Part shown: positions 1-23,815 of the stretch, one piece after another
How positions within the stretch are numbered: the stretch's first letter is position 1
How the letters are laid out: every line of letters starts with the position of its first letter
Assembly (NCBI RefSeq): GCF_964340395.1
Contig: NC_135550.1
Span: 19,071,676 to 19,114,175 of the forward strand
Direction: 5' to 3'
DNA length: 42,500 bases
From: Glandiceps talaboti
Taxonomy: Eukaryota > Hemichordata > Enteropneusta > Spengelidae
Notes under the pieces: model-generated
Seen by the model: only the letters and a program-made list of their open reading frames with translations
What the model was told of the DNA's origin: nothing
Databases searched by the model: none
Translations under genes and position numbers: made by a program

Positions 1-116
1 TGTAAATGGTGGCCTCATCACCTGTGCTCAGATCTTCTTTTTTTTTCCAAATGATCATAGACCGTGTGACAACACCGGCCCTCTCAAGAAGAGGTAAGTG
101 AGGTATGCGTGCAAAA

Positions 117-412
117 CGCCCTGGGTGGTGGACTGATGAAATGAACAAATCTATCAAACTCAGAACATGACCAACAAAAGAACTGACAAAGCAACCTACA
201 TTGCGTTACGTAAAAGAGTAATGACTTTGATCAGACAAGTTAAGAAAAACTACTATGTAATGAATGGAAATACAGTAAGTCGTCCAACATCAAGTTCAAC
301 TAGTTTTGATCCTTGCTTAAAGACAGCATACAGAGTGATGAATGTAAAACACTCAAATGTGACAACTTTAAACCTACGCGAGCTGCAACTGAGATTTTTT
401 TTAATCAAATAA
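117..412 (+). pseudogene. Decayed non-LTR retrotransposon (LINE) ORF2 fragment
   Basis: Positions 117-170 read R-P-G-W-W-T-D-E-M-N-K-S-I-K-L-R and then hit a stop. A shifted frame starting at 167 continues as a Lys/Arg-rich stretch that includes L-R-K-R-V-M-T-L-I-R-Q-V-K-K-N-Y-Y. The order WW, then a basic helix, then a KKNYY motif is what I know from the linker between endonuclease and reverse transcriptase in jockey/CR1/L1-type LINE ORF2 proteins. The frame break and the stop at about 410 show it is dead. Neither the endonuclease nor the polymerase motif is present. The subfamily cannot be told from so little. Confidence 0.5.
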
Positions 413-420
413 CCAAGATA

Positions 421-681
421 CATTCACTATAAAAAAAACATCGTATCTGTTAATCAGTCTGTAGGTAGTGTAGTGACAAGTTTAAATCTTGAGCGAAAGC
501 TTGGGGTGAATCTGTCACCATGTTAACATGTTACACTACTAGTTGTTAGTGTAGTATCGTTTTTAACAGGTTTAAACGTACTATACCAGAGATCATATTT
601 GCTTAGAGACTAGAGTTATACATTTAATGGATGGATTTTACTTATGAAAATAAAAACCAATATTGAATCGGGGTTTTTTGA
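421..681. other. Non-coding stretch with a dispersed repeat match
   Basis: No gene is seen. About 440-505 contains TAAATCTTGAGCGAAAG. The same block occurs inverted at about 31,238-31,315 (CTTTCGCTCAAGATTTA with similar flanks), so this is part of a dispersed repeat. Confidence 0.4.
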
Positions 682-903
682 CGTCATCTAATCAGAGAAA
701 TTGAAATAAGATATTTGTCTGATACTGTATTATTCAAACTTGAAGATACTAGAGATCACGAATACAATAAATTATGTTCTGTTTGGAATGGGTGTTCTGA
801 TTGCAACACCGAGCAATGCCATTTTGACCATTATAAGTCTGTAAGATACAACATTCGTGTCATGATGTCAGCTACCACTCACGTTAACGTTTTAGAAGCC
901 TGA
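682..903 (+). CDS. Unrecognised short ORF, Cys-rich in its centre
   Basis: The frame is open from a stop at 679-681 to a stop at 901-903, 73 codons, with no ATG near the start. The centre reads L-C-S-V-W-N-G-C-S-D-C-N-T-E-Q-C-H, with four Cys and one His close together, which might be a small metal-binding knuckle. A possible acceptor (AATCAG) lies at about 691-696. I do not recognise the family. It could be a stray exon, a transposon fragment or chance. Nothing around it supports a gene. Confidence 0.15.
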   Translation, partial: RHLIREIEIRYLSDTVLFKLEDTRDHEYNKLCSVWNGCSDCNTEQCHFDHYKSVRYNIRVMMSATTHVNVLEA

Positions 904-1118
904 TAGGGCTCAACAACACGACGTATCTTACAGTCTATTTTAAGTCTAGTTTGAGAGAAATACTGACACACAAAAAACCCACAACAAACAATATAAAGAA
1001 GTTAACATCACCAAATGTTGAACCATTTATATAAACTTAATGAAAGGATCTTTCATGTCAGTGAGATTTCTTTTATTTCATCGTTACTATGTATACAACT
1101 TACATACAAACACATACA

Positions 1119-1328
1119 CACACGCACGCATACATACATACATACATACATACATACATACATACATACATACATGATACATACATACATGATACATACA
1201 TACATACATACATACATACATACATACATACATACATACATACATACAGAAACGCTCGCGCGCACACACGCACGCACGCACACGCGCATGCACACGCGCA
1301 CGCACGCACGCACGCTCGCTCGCGCGCA

Positions 1329-1382
<54 letters not shown>

Positions 1383-1392
1383 CACATGCACA
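1119..1392. repeat. Compound microsatellite (CATA)n/(CGCA)n/(CA)n
   Basis: Long CATA runs interrupted twice by CATGATA, then CGCA/CACGCG-rich sequence, then a pure CA run and three TGCACA units. ORFs seen here on both strands simply read the repeat. Confidence 0.95.
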
Positions 1393-3582
1393 TGCACGTA
1401 TTAATTTATTTAATCAATATAAGTTTTCACGAAACTCCTTAATAGTTGTGTCATGGACTATTAAATTGTAGAATGGATAAATTTATACAATGAAATACAA
1501 CTGGCAAAACTAGCAGCATGTGTGAAACCACTGGTTTCAAAAGAATGGAAAATAAACACTGGGTAAAAACTAACGCTATTAAATTAAACCTTTCATAGAA
1601 TTCTATAAACCATGATATGATTACTGGTAGATTACAATAAATTCGTTTCAATAACAAATCACGTGCATCCAATAATTGGTCGCCATTACCTTCATGCTAT
1701 ATCAACTGTGCATCGTTCATTTCAAATCTGATTGTGTTTGTCCTGGCTTTGCTGCGCGCGCATCACTCGGTAATATTATAATCAATCACAGAAACATCCT
1801 CGTGTGTGTTTTTTAGAAAAAAACAACAATATTTTAGAAAGCGTTTTGAAGAGTTCGATTTCGATATGAAGGGTTCTATTAGAACAGTGAACAGTAACAA
1901 ATTGGATATATTCCAATATGGACATTCGGGAAACGACGTATTACTTCTAATATATTGACCATTATTGACAGATGTATATTTGGTGTGTTAGAGAGAGAGC
2001 GAGAGTAGTAGTAGTTACTATAGCAGTTACAATGTCATGTTTTGGGCCAAATGAAATTTCGAAGGTATAATTGGGCTCATTCCAGGATATTTAATATTTA
2101 TTTCACATATGCAACACAATGCAGAATTTTGGGATATCTAGTATACACAACAATAGTTTCTATTTCAAAATCCACATTTGTACCGAGACATGAAAGAACC
2201 ACAGGATTGATCTCTTCACCCGTGTATAACAGAACGTGTGATAACATTTAACACTGGGGTGACAATCAATGCAATGCACGGGTTCTAGAAGGCCCTAATG
2301 TTAATGACAATGAAAGGTCACTGAAATCATTTGATATTTTTTTTACTAAAATGTAGTAATAAATTATGGCACATATGGCCATGTGGGTTTAGCACGTGAT
2401 AGCAAAATAATTGTTCCTGTTTGTTTCAAGCATACTATTTCGGTTCAGAAACAGTCTGTTAATTTGAAATGTAAACAGCGTCACTTTAGTTCTTAATTTG
2501 CGTTTAATTATATCGCCACAGAGACCTTGTATAGGCGGTAAATTACACCGAGACTAATTATGAGAATCATTAATTTAGTGGCGACTCACTACAACATGCA
2601 CACATAAAGGAATATACCCCTGGGAGTGTGATATGCTTCCATCAACTGGTTTAATTATTCAAAAGATTATCAAAAATCTAAAAGTGGATCAGATCAATGA
2701 TGTGATATGATGATAATCTTTAAACCAGAGATTAGTTCTATGTCGATGGACCTCTTCAACATATGTGTATATAATATGTAATATGCTATTTGGTTGAATC
2801 ACGCCATTTAAAAAATAACACCATGTTTGATTTATTGCCGCCTCTTAACAACTCCAAGGCGATATAAACATACCACTAATATGACAATGGAGAGTTGAGA
2901 TTTGTATGAATCTGGGAGATAGGTATTATGGATCGAATTATCACCAGAACTAATTCTATAACCATACATCACGTGACATTCGTGTTTTTTGTTATGATAT
3001 ATTGCTTGTAGATTTCATTCTTATTTGTTAGGGGGGGGGGGCACTAAACTTGAGAACAATAAACCCCGTTTTGAGTCAAACAGTTGTCGTATTTCAGTTC
3101 TAAATTCCTCACAAGGAGTGAACGTAGAGCAAAGGGCACGGGAGAGTCTATTTCATGTCAATTTCACAGCCATTAACTGTTTTTTTATACGACTGACATT
3201 TGCACAAATGTATGTATACCGATAATGAGCAATCATTCGAAGGTCTTTGTCTTGCGGCGGGAAAATATTTCTGGTGATGCTGCCTGACGTATGACATGAA
3301 ATGAATATCAGATAATGAAATCTCGACGACTTACCTCGACTGTATGATGATACTAATCATTTTTATATTCTACGCCATCATCTCTCCGCCATACTGTGCA
3401 AAAACCGAAGCAATGTAACCTTTCTTAAAATACTGCTTTTCTAGAAACCTTGGTTGTGTGAACTGTCGACGGCGATGCAAAGCACTTCCGTACTCCAAAA
3501 AATCAAAAGAGAGCTGTCATCATTTTCAAATTGTATAAATATATGGTGATATCAAGCCAAGCGTCGAATCACTGTGATATGA
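1393..3582. other. About 2.2 kb without recognisable genes
   Basis: AT-rich sequence with a poly-G run at 3,030-3,040. No ORF has a family signature. I see no tRNA-like or array structure. A TATAAATATA string lies at 3,534-3,543, just upstream of the ORF at 3,583. Confidence 0.5.
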
Positions 3583-3756
3583 TATATCTCGCTACGTGAA
3601 AGTACAGAGAATATTGAAGATGATTCCAACGTTGTTGCTGCTCTAGCTGTGTTTGTGGGCCTCGACTATTTCATCGCGGGGATTGCCGACTCCATGCGGA
3701 TGGGGGACTATTTGTTCTATTTTACAGCTATCGTTGCCATGGCAATAACTCAATAA
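3583..3756 (+). CDS. Unrecognised ORF with two hydrophobic segments
   Basis: Stop-to-stop frame of 57 codons ending in TAA. An acidic/polar start (E-S-T-E-N-I-E-D-D) is followed by a hydrophobic stretch (V-V-A-A-L-A-V-F-V-G-L) and a second one (Y-L-F-Y-F-T-A-I-V-A-M-A-I-T-Q) before the stop. It looks like the last exon of a membrane protein. A weak acceptor (AAGTACAG) precedes codon 8. Another frame of the same DNA reads M-I-P-T-L-L-L-L, then TAG, then L-C-L-W-A-S, which looks like a signal peptide broken by one stop. The TATA-like string at 3,534 would fit that reading. I cannot assign a family to either frame. Confidence 0.25.
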   Translation, partial: YISLRESTENIEDDSNVVAALAVFVGLDYFIAGIADSMRMGDYLFYFTAIVAMAITQ

Positions 3757-4065
3757 CTGTCGCTGTCGTGATGTACGATGCACAACATCATGATGACAAC
3801 ACACAATTACGAAAATCATTACAATGTAATTAAATCGAATCTTGATAGTCGCACTATATAACGTAACATACTGGTAATGTTGCTATTCTCAACATATGTA
3901 CATTGTCACAGGTCATGAGGTACGTGTACGAGTGTGTGCCGACATTAATTACGCACTGCTAGCACTGTTTCATAACTATTCATATTTCTAGGCAGACGTT
4001 TACCCATCTATTTTTTCATTTTGTAAAAAAAAAATACCGCCAATGGCACTGTAGCACAACTGTAG
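3757..4065. other. Short non-coding stretch
   Basis: No gene or clear repeat is seen. Confidence 0.4.
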
Positions 4066-5060
4066 TTCGCTGTTGGTATGGGCTAGGTCTTGTTGCTAGG
4101 CATATTTGCATACATTTTTTGGCCTACCCTTTCCAGTTTTCGTCTTTGCTACATAAACCACTATTTAGCCGTTGCTATGGGCGTGGTCCTGTTGCTAGGC
4201 ATATTTGCATACATTTAAAACATATTTATTCACTTACCTACCCATCCCCTTTGTTATCTTTGTATATATGCATCATCATTTCACTGTTGCTAAGGGCGTG
4301 GTCATGGTTGCAATTGTGTCAAATGTTTTCAACAATAACTGCTGAATAACACCTCCAGAAGCATCTCCGCCAAGTTTCAACCCCATTCACCATGCAGTTT
4401 CAAGATATAAGTTTTTGACCAAAATTGAGATGTTTAGAATAAGTTGTGAATACAGCTTCGTCTGCACATCTCCAGATGCATCCCCATTAAATTCCTGCCC
4501 AATGTACTTGGTAGTTTTGTAATTATTATTGTTGACCAAAAAGACACATTTAGACCTAATTTGCATATCTCTTATGGGATCATCATGTTATGAACATTTC
4601 TTAATCTAAACACCACTAAGAAGGTTCCCGTGAAATTTCAATCCAATCTGCTCATTAATTTTGGAATTAAAGAACACATTTTTATACCTAATTTGCATGG
4701 TCACTGATGGGCTCATCATGACATGAACAATTTGTAATCTAACCACCCCTAAGAATCGTCCCACCAAGTTTCAGACCGATCAACTCAGCAGTTTTTTAGT
4801 TTAATTTTTTGATCAAAAATCACATTTTTTAAAACCAAATCACACACCTGGTGGTAATATAATTTTAAGTTGAACAATTTCCCAACTAGACACCCAAGGT
4901 ATTACACCCACCAAATAACATGGCAATCGGTCTAGCCGTTTTTGACTTTAAATTGTTTATACACACACACACACACACACACGCACGCACACACACACAC
5001 ACACACGCACGCACGCACGCACGCACGCACACATGCATGCACGCACGCACGCGCGCGCGC

Positions 5061-5121
<61 letters not shown>
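4066..5121 (+). repeat. Dispersed repeat family copy 1, about 1.06 kb, with microsatellite tail
   Basis: It starts with three degenerate subunits of roughly 100 bp, each beginning GTTGCTATGGGCGTGGTC or close, with CTAGGCATATTTGCATA in the first two. Next comes a 600-bp body with repeated phrases such as CCTAATTTGCATA and CATGAACA. It ends with TTTTTGACTTTAAATTGTTT followed by (CA)n and (CAGA)n. The same order of parts occurs at about 26,640-27,360. This defines an interspersed, probably non-autonomous element that ends in a simple repeat. I see no coding remnant in it. Confidence 0.75.
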
Positions 5122-5123
<2 letters not shown>

Positions 5124-7045
5124 CTTTGTCATGCCCATAGAACTAATGAACCTTATCAATTCAGTTGTGCTAATTAAAACTATTTTTTCACAAATAAAGT
5201 CATTATGAAATATAATTATTCATTTCTTACATTAAACGGACAAACAATGACATAATATTGCATTGAGCCGTGTATGATAAACGAGTAGCTGTGGGGATGG
5301 TAGAAATCTGGGAGTCGCACACAAGTAGCAAAAATATAATGCCAATTGTTTTATATGTGGCATAGCCATGGCAACCAGGTGTTCACACTTCTTCTATTCA
5401 AACAGGTGGTGTAATGGGGTTTTTCGTGTTTTTGTGTTCTAGCCATACCCTCTGTATTACTGTTTTGATAAATATACAGATGTACAGGTGTATAATCAAA
5501 TAGCGTGATGGTGACGTATTGCTTCGCGTAAAGGAACCACGCCCTACAATAGTTACATTCTTACTCTCTGATTTGTATTACTCGGTGTAACTTGAATGAT
5601 TCTTCACTCTAACTGCCTTTCTACGGTACTGAGATCCTCTAGTACTGAGTCGAGAATTAGTCACCACATGGTAGCGTCATTCGCTCTCTCGATCACAAAC
5701 ACTGTGATGAGCACCAAGTTGTGTTGACGAGTCATAAATGAGTGTAGCAGAGATAGTACAAGAGTCTATGCTAGAGTCAGTATAAGACTGAACTCTCGGA
5801 CACCGGACAGAACTCCGTACACCGATCTCCTCTCCTATGTTTATTGCTTCTTTATTCAGTATGTTCAGGTGTAGCCAACGGGAATATTCGTGGTTTTCAT
5901 TAATTACATGTTGTTTCAGACCAAAAGTGATGTTTTAATAGAATCGCGCACCCCCCCCCCCCACCACCACCACCAATGTGGGAAGGGTGTTAGCTTTTCT
6001 TTATGTGCCCTCCCACTGGTGATGAAGGGTATCTGTCCTCTCTGTCACTGGGTTTCAACTTGTCAGCCAACCCACTTCCCAATCAATATTGTAAATGATT
6101 TACCCACTCCCCATCAGTAAACCGTTTGTGCTATCCACTATACCAACAATTCATTTTGACGTACAATGTGCGCCCCCCCCCCCACAATTCCACGTTTTCC
6201 CCTCCCAATGTATCAAAATCAGGATTTCCTCTACGCAATTCTTCCTTGTTCGTTTCTCTCCCGCTACCGATCGAAATAAATTACTCGCCCACTGAAAAAA
6301 ATTGCCTTAAGAACAGCTTCGTTGACTGCACTTGTATGTTACCCCGAGATACGATTCTTAAATAAGAACATTAAATAAATGATTGTCCCCAGATCTCTCG
6401 CTATAATAACAACAAAGAAAAGAGGGGAGAATTAGAGTGCGAAAGCGTAGGAATTACTTTTACCAAGATTAATTTTCAAATACATTAATATATCCCTCTG
6501 TGTTTGTCACCTGTGCCCTTCACCAATGACGTCATATGGAGATTCTATATTAGTATACCTTCAAGATTATGTACCGAAACCCCGTGATATATCCTAGGGA
6601 CATTTCAAAGTATTTGTGTAAGCATCTCAGCGTAAAATTCAATTGCTCAAGGAGAATTCAACATCAAATATGCGAGTAATACGCAATAACATGACGTTAT
6701 GAGTAAAGGTATGGTTTGGTGTTTGGGGTGATCTGCTCTCATAGTTTCGAAGACGGGTTTCCCTTCATTTCACTAAAAAAAATACAATTATTTAAGCTAA
6801 CCACTTTCGATATCCTACGTCAAAATGTGGACGTAATCACATCTTGTTTAGTAAAATACAGATTGTCAATGATAGTGGTTGTTTTGAAGACAGTCTAGGA
6901 TTGTTTTAGAGAGAAATCGACCGGGTGTTAAATTAAAGATTATCTTTGCATGATCACACGGCTGTACTTTCTCATAGACTTTACACGCTATGATATAATA
7001 CTAAAACCATAATGATGTGTCAGTCCAGTTTGCAATGATTGATAG
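5122..7045. other. About 1.9 kb without recognisable genes
   Basis: It contains poly-C runs at 5,950-5,962 and 6,173-6,183. ORFs here are short and are driven by the C runs. The segment at 5,500-5,830 is less AT-rich and might be part of a transposon, but I see no matching second copy in the window. Confidence 0.4.
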
Positions 7046-7171
7046 GTCACTCGAGTTCTGTCAAGAGAGGGCGCTGTCCTGCATGTACCCCCAGGTGTGG
7101 AAGATGTGCTGAACACGGAGTGCAAATATTTGTTGGAGCTGATTCGTAATGCACAGAAATTCATTCCCTGA
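7046..7171 (+). CDS. Unrecognised short exon-like ORF
   Basis: A frame of 41 codons opens right after GATAG (a possible splice acceptor whose last three bases are also the in-frame stop) and ends in TGA at 7,169-7,171. The composition looks coding, for example G-V-E-D-V-L-N-T-E-C-K-Y-L-L-E-L-I-R-N-A. I do not recognise the family and see no partner exon, so it may be chance or a transposon remnant. Confidence 0.2.
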   Translation, partial: VTRVLSREGAVLHVPPGVEDVLNTECKYLLELIRNAQKFIP

Positions 7172-8513
7172 TGAAAGTAGTTACTCTAGAAGTAAACATT
7201 TTTTTTTTTGGGGGGGGGGGGATGGTAAGTGTTTATCGAAAGTACCCTATACATTTAGATTTTAGATCAATTTCTGTTATTCACTCATACAAATCTGTAA
7301 ATACCATTACACATCAGACATTTTCAGTTTTTGATTTATTGTTTTTATTGTACTAAAACTAATCTTCCCCTAGTCTTCATTCCCAGGCTAGTGACTATGT
7401 CTTCCTAATTTTCAGGTGCATAAAGTGAGTCTTGAGTGGTACACCTGTGAGGGGGTGAAGTTTACCAATTGTGGTAAAGCTGTGAGGGGGTGAAGTCTGC
7501 TGGTGGCGGTACATAATGATACCCCTACAAAGCAAAGAACAGAGCATCAATGCCTTTAATGTCAATGTCCTTGCCCCATAGTTTAATTGTCAGAGAGAGA
7601 AACATTTGATAATTTCTAGGAATCTAGGAAGTCCAAATAAAAATACTCTTGTCCATGTAAGTCAATAATTTATGAATTACATCTACTCGTACTTGACAAC
7701 AAATTAGTTGAAAAGTTAAAAGAAAATTTACAACTCTTACATATGAATGCCTTACACAGGTTATAACACACTAGTCGTCCTACTTCCAGATGACATAAGT
7801 CAGGACTAGATTCTGACAATGTCCCTTTCCTTCTCTGTCCTGCAAAGAGCCAGGCATGAAACCTTGGCTTGCTAGAAACGTCAGTAACTGAAGAATTAAA
7901 ATGCCCATGAGTCCAATACCAATTAAAGACACAGCAATGAAACTACCTAACATCTACTAATACAATCAACTGATCATACCGCCACTTAGTGGTGAGCTGT
8001 AACTATGGAATTTGTCATTCTGATGAGGGTTGTTGACCAAGACAAATGCTCAATGATAAAAAATAACTTTGAACTGCATGTGCGTTATAACCAGTGTAAA
8101 TAATTTGATATACCAAGCTGACGAGCATTTTCGGTCTTAAATATAAAGTCTTAACTACAATTCCATTTTTATACATATTTAATTGATATCGACGAACCCA
8201 TTATTTTCCCCGTGCAAACATTACCCTGTATTGCACTGTATATAAAAACATTCTAACCCAAATATCTATAATTTCTGAATTGGATTTGAATAAAAAAACT
8301 ATTTCATCATCATCATAATTAGTAAACAGCCATAAAATCATGTAATATGAAATACACAATCTACTAACAAAATTTTTTTAAAAGTGGCAAGTTCTATACT
8401 TCCTGAAATGCTATTTTGTGAGTGTATGTACAAATCCATTTCACAATGTCTGAAGTCTTTATCTACTATATGTCTCAAGGTGAGGAACTATATGCATGAG
8501 TGTCCTAATCTGC
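7172..8513. other. Downstream flank of MOCS1, no gene seen
   Basis: AT-rich, with poly-G at 7,211-7,221 and a duplicated phrase GTGAGGGGGTGAAGT at about 7,447 and 7,482. No coding signature is seen on either strand. Confidence 0.4.
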
Positions 8514-8519
8514 TTTATT
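8514..8519 (-). terminator. Candidate poly(A) signal of MOCS1
   Basis: AATAAA on the minus strand, about 950 nt past the MOCS1 stop. It is the nearest canonical hexamer I found downstream, which would make a 3' UTR of about 0.97 kb. No transcript evidence is available. Confidence 0.35.
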
Positions 8520-8656
8520 GCAATGTATATATACAGTTTTAATACCCTGATTAATCCAGTCAATAAAAGTAGAACTATGGTAATTAGATCCATTACATCA
8601 AAACAACGTGTTGTTTACTGCTTTGTCAATTTCACCACACTCTAAATATAAATTCT

Positions 8657-8851
8657 CTAATTCACATATTCCAATACTTGTGCGTATATTTCATCAGTGT
8701 GTCCGCTAAACCCAATTTGGTGTGTTATACTGGTATTCCCGATGGATAGCCCATTTTTTGCAATGTACAAAAGTGTGATGTTCCTCTTTCCCTTGGCTTT
8801 GTTGTGACTCACAAGAAAACCAAATTTTTTACCAGCAACAAAAAATATCAT
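8657..8851 (-). CDS. Small ORF in the MOCS1 3' region, unrecognised
   Basis: ATG-to-stop frame of 64 codons, 620 nt past the MOCS1 stop on the same strand. It starts M-I-F-F-V-A-G-K-K-F-G-F-L-V-S-H and ends D-E-I-Y-A-Q-V-L-E-Y-V-N. It would lie inside the 3' UTR if the poly(A) signal at 8,514 is used. No family is recognised, and chance cannot be excluded in AT-rich DNA. Confidence 0.15.
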   Translation of the reverse strand: MIFFVAGKKFGFLVSHNKAKGKRNITLLYIAKNGLSIGNTSITHQIGFSGHTDEIYAQVLEYVN

Positions 8852-9472
8852 TTACAAGAAATAAAGAAACACTGGTAATGACATAATCATATCAATTTCA
8901 ATAAAGGCTATTGTAATTCTGCATTCCTCATCTGATGAGGTATTTAACATGATGAACATTGGTATCTCAAAACATCTCAAAACACAAATCAATATTTCTA
9001 TTCACAGTAGTCATGGATACAGTTACTATGGCAACTTAATAATAATGATCCTGAAAATTTGAAATCTAAGGCCAAAGAATTAGAAAGTCAGCCTTTGAGA
9101 ATACAGGGGACATGGGCCAATATGGACATGATTTTTATCTAAATTTAAATACTTACATAAAAATGGATCAATATACAATCTCTGCAAAGCATTGCCATAA
9201 CATTGACAGGTTTATATGAATTTTCTCTATAATTCTGATGTCAATAGCAAATTTCTGGGTATACCCAAATATTACAACATCAGTCCTATATTTGGTTTGC
9301 CCTGCTGTTTTGCTGTAGATCTCATGGTTAATAATTGTTAATTAATAATCAGTAAGTACAATAATGTAATGTCATTCTTCATACAAATAAAAATAACACA
9401 GAAAAAAACCTATTCTGATTTGGCAATGTCCCCTTTAAATAAATCCAAGTCACAAGAAGTGTTCCAGTTTTC

Positions 9473-21345
<11,873 letters not shown>

Positions 21346-21349
21346 GGTG

Positions 21350-21391
21350 TCACCAAATGCTAGGCTTGCGTACGACACGACGAAGAGTCAT
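21350..21391 (-). promoter_or_regulatory. Upstream ORF ending 4 nt before the MOCS1 start
   Basis: ATG at 21,391 opens a 13-codon frame (M-T-L-R-R-V-V-R-K-P-S-I-W) that stops at 21,350-21,352. The MOCS1 ATG follows after 4 nt. The uORF start is in weak context (T at -3). It matters only if the transcript begins upstream of 21,391, which the sequence does not show. Confidence 0.45.
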
Positions 21392-22386
21392 CGAAATTAG
21401 AGTCAACAACACATGGTACCCGTGCTCCCGTGATTTCAAACTTCTTTAAAACTGAACTGGTCAAAATATTCGGTGACAAAATAGCAGTATCATAGGAGCT
21501 CCAGTCTGCAAAATGTTGGTTGAGCGGTCTGCAACCGTCTGGTAACCTGTAAATGTACTTTGGAAGATTGTGTGATATGACCTTGGCTAGATCGAGGCAG
21601 GTTACATATTGACGTGACCTAACTCGGCACCTAACGCATGCACCTAGTACCTCACCACAGTCTTTAGTTGTCTTTATGATGACCTAACCCAGTTTATGCG
21701 TCCCGATCCCTGACCTATGGACCTAACGCGTCACGCGTTACTCAGCCCAATGAATCACGCCCTCGGCGGCCACATTATTATTTTGTATATGCTTAGGACA
21801 TGTATAAACTATAAGGAGCGATATCTCTGAGCGATGTATACATGTCGAGGACAAAGAAAACAATGCAAAAATGATGTCGCAACACATTTCAACACACATA
21901 ATTTTGGAAATGTAGCTACAAATATATTATTAAGTAGTGCGTGTATCTTGTGTGTTTCCAGAGTGTTTCTATAAGTAATCGATTTTTGGTGAATAAAAGC
22001 TTATCTCTGGTTACTTTCTGAAAAAATATCCCAGTTACAGCTACTCACGTACATGCAGGTTTAATCTCGCCGTGTGTGTAGTTATATATAATATTAGTAA
22101 CCACTGCATGCGCACAAGGAGATCAGACTTGAGTATATAACAAATGATCAAACTGTTAAATTTATGCAAAATAATGACGAGTTTGAATTTTTTGTCTCAT
22201 ATTTTGAGCACCGCAGAACCAGTGACATATATAGATATAATATGGGTTGTCGTAACAAGAACAACCAGGGTATATAATCCATATTTTCGGTTCAAAGACT
22301 GATTTGGCTTGTGCTTGGTATAATGTATCATATGGAGTCGATAATGATCATGTTACTTAGTCAGCCATACAAAATTTGAAAATGGC
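21392..22386. other. Probable MOCS1 promoter side of the intergenic spacer
   Basis: No gene is seen. At 21,580-21,770, phrases of the type TGACCTAAC/ACCTAACGC recur and the base composition is less AT-rich than its surroundings. No clear TATA box at a suitable distance was found. Confidence 0.3.
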
Positions 22387-22430
22387 ATCGGATACATACA
22401 TACATACGTACGTACGTACGTACGCACGCA

Positions 22431-22462
<32 letters not shown>

Positions 22463-22600
22463 CACATATACATACATACATACATACATACATACATACA
22501 TACATACATACATACATACATACATACATACATACATACATACATACATACATACATACATACATACATACATACATACATACATACATAAACACATACA
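22387..22600. repeat. Compound microsatellite (CGTA)n(CGCA)n(CA)n(CATA)n
   Basis: About 210 bp of tetranucleotide runs that change from CATA to CGTA to CGCA to CA and back to a long CATA block. Confidence 0.97.
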
Positions 22601-22639
22601 CATTATTGGTGATGTACTGGTTTACTGTGCTAAAACTTT

Positions 22640-22910
22640 ACAAAAACTGTATTAGCACTGGCGAATACTGTTACTATACTACGGATACTATGCCAACAGG
22701 CGATACATATCACTGGCGAAATGTATCAGCATTGGCGAAGTACTATTTAATACTATACTATGGATACTATGCCAACAGGTGATATATATCATTGGCGAAG
22801 TACTGGTTACGCATTACTATGACAACACGTCACATATTTAATTGGCGAAGTACTGGTTCTGTTCCTATGCCAACACATGACAAACATTGGCGAAATACTG
22901 GCCACACGTT
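22640..22910. repeat. Degenerate tandem repeat with ATTGGCGAAGTACTGG phrase
   Basis: Four to five imperfect units of about 65-75 bp, each with (C/A)TTGGCGAA(G/A)TACTGG and CTATGCCAACA. Confidence 0.75.
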
Positions 22911-22971
22911 ACCAAGTGTGCATAACATGATCGGTATATAACAATGACAATGATATGGCAATAAGGGGCGA

Positions 22972-23815
22972 GGTCAAAAGTTCAATTTTGGAGAGAGAGA
23001 AAAACAATGCATACCATTAGTTTTGATCCTACAAAAATTATTTTACTTTTAGAAGAATTGATCTTTTCCTCCGAAGACAGCGTTTTGTACCTCTAAATAT
23101 GATTATTTCTCAAAAATGTTGTCAAATAGAAAAATGGAAGAATTTTCAATGAAGTACATCCATAATACTTGCTGGGAACAAGGTCACATCTTGTGATGGT
23201 GCAAGCCCCGGGGTGCAAGGTGCAACGCACGACTAGCTGATTAACTACGCTCAGGCTGAGATGGCGAGTTTCAAGCTAAGAGAAGAGAAGGAAAGGGGGT
23301 TAACAATGAAACCAACAGAACTGATTCTTTAATAATTCTGGGCTTGAAGGAATTCGTGAAATTGTCACCACTGCTAGTGAAAACTGCGTGAATAAATTTT
23401 ACCACAGCAAGTTCTGAGAACTCTCTTGCTGTTGTTCTTTGACTGAGCTGCATATCAATAAACCTTCTTTGATGTCATCCACCAAATGTACTTTTTGCGG
23501 CCGCCCATGATGGTCATAGCCTACAAAACCACGTTATGCAAATATTTATTGCAGCTGTTAATATTTGTTGTTGTCGACTTTTTGCAACAACCACTAAAAC
23601 TTTCAATAAACGAGTAATTTCCTCACTACATGCAAACCACGTATTGGTTCTAGTGCATGTATTACATACCGATTTGAAATTGATCATACTGTCTAAAACA
23701 ATTATCAATTTGGACAAATTAAGTTAGGGTGGGGGTTGGGGGTGCAAGATCTGACGCCTAACTTAAGCAATTAAGATTTTAACATCGAACTTTTGACCTC
23801 GACCCTAACATGCCC
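22972..23815. mobile_element. Possible small inverted-repeat element in the spacer
   Basis: CGAGGTCAAAAGTTC at about 22,977 reappears inverted as GAACTTTTGACCTCG at about 23,787-23,801. The 20-24-bp ends could be terminal repeats of an 840-bp element. Inside is an ATG-started 60-codon minus-strand ORF (23,271-23,453) of unknown nature. No target-site duplication is clear. Confidence 0.3.

Noticed and set aside
1015-1442. Several ORFs of 69-129 codons
   Set aside because: They translate CATA/CA/CGCA microsatellites.
5890-6365. Pro/His-rich ORFs
   Set aside because: They depend on poly-C and CAC runs, and the frames overlap each other.
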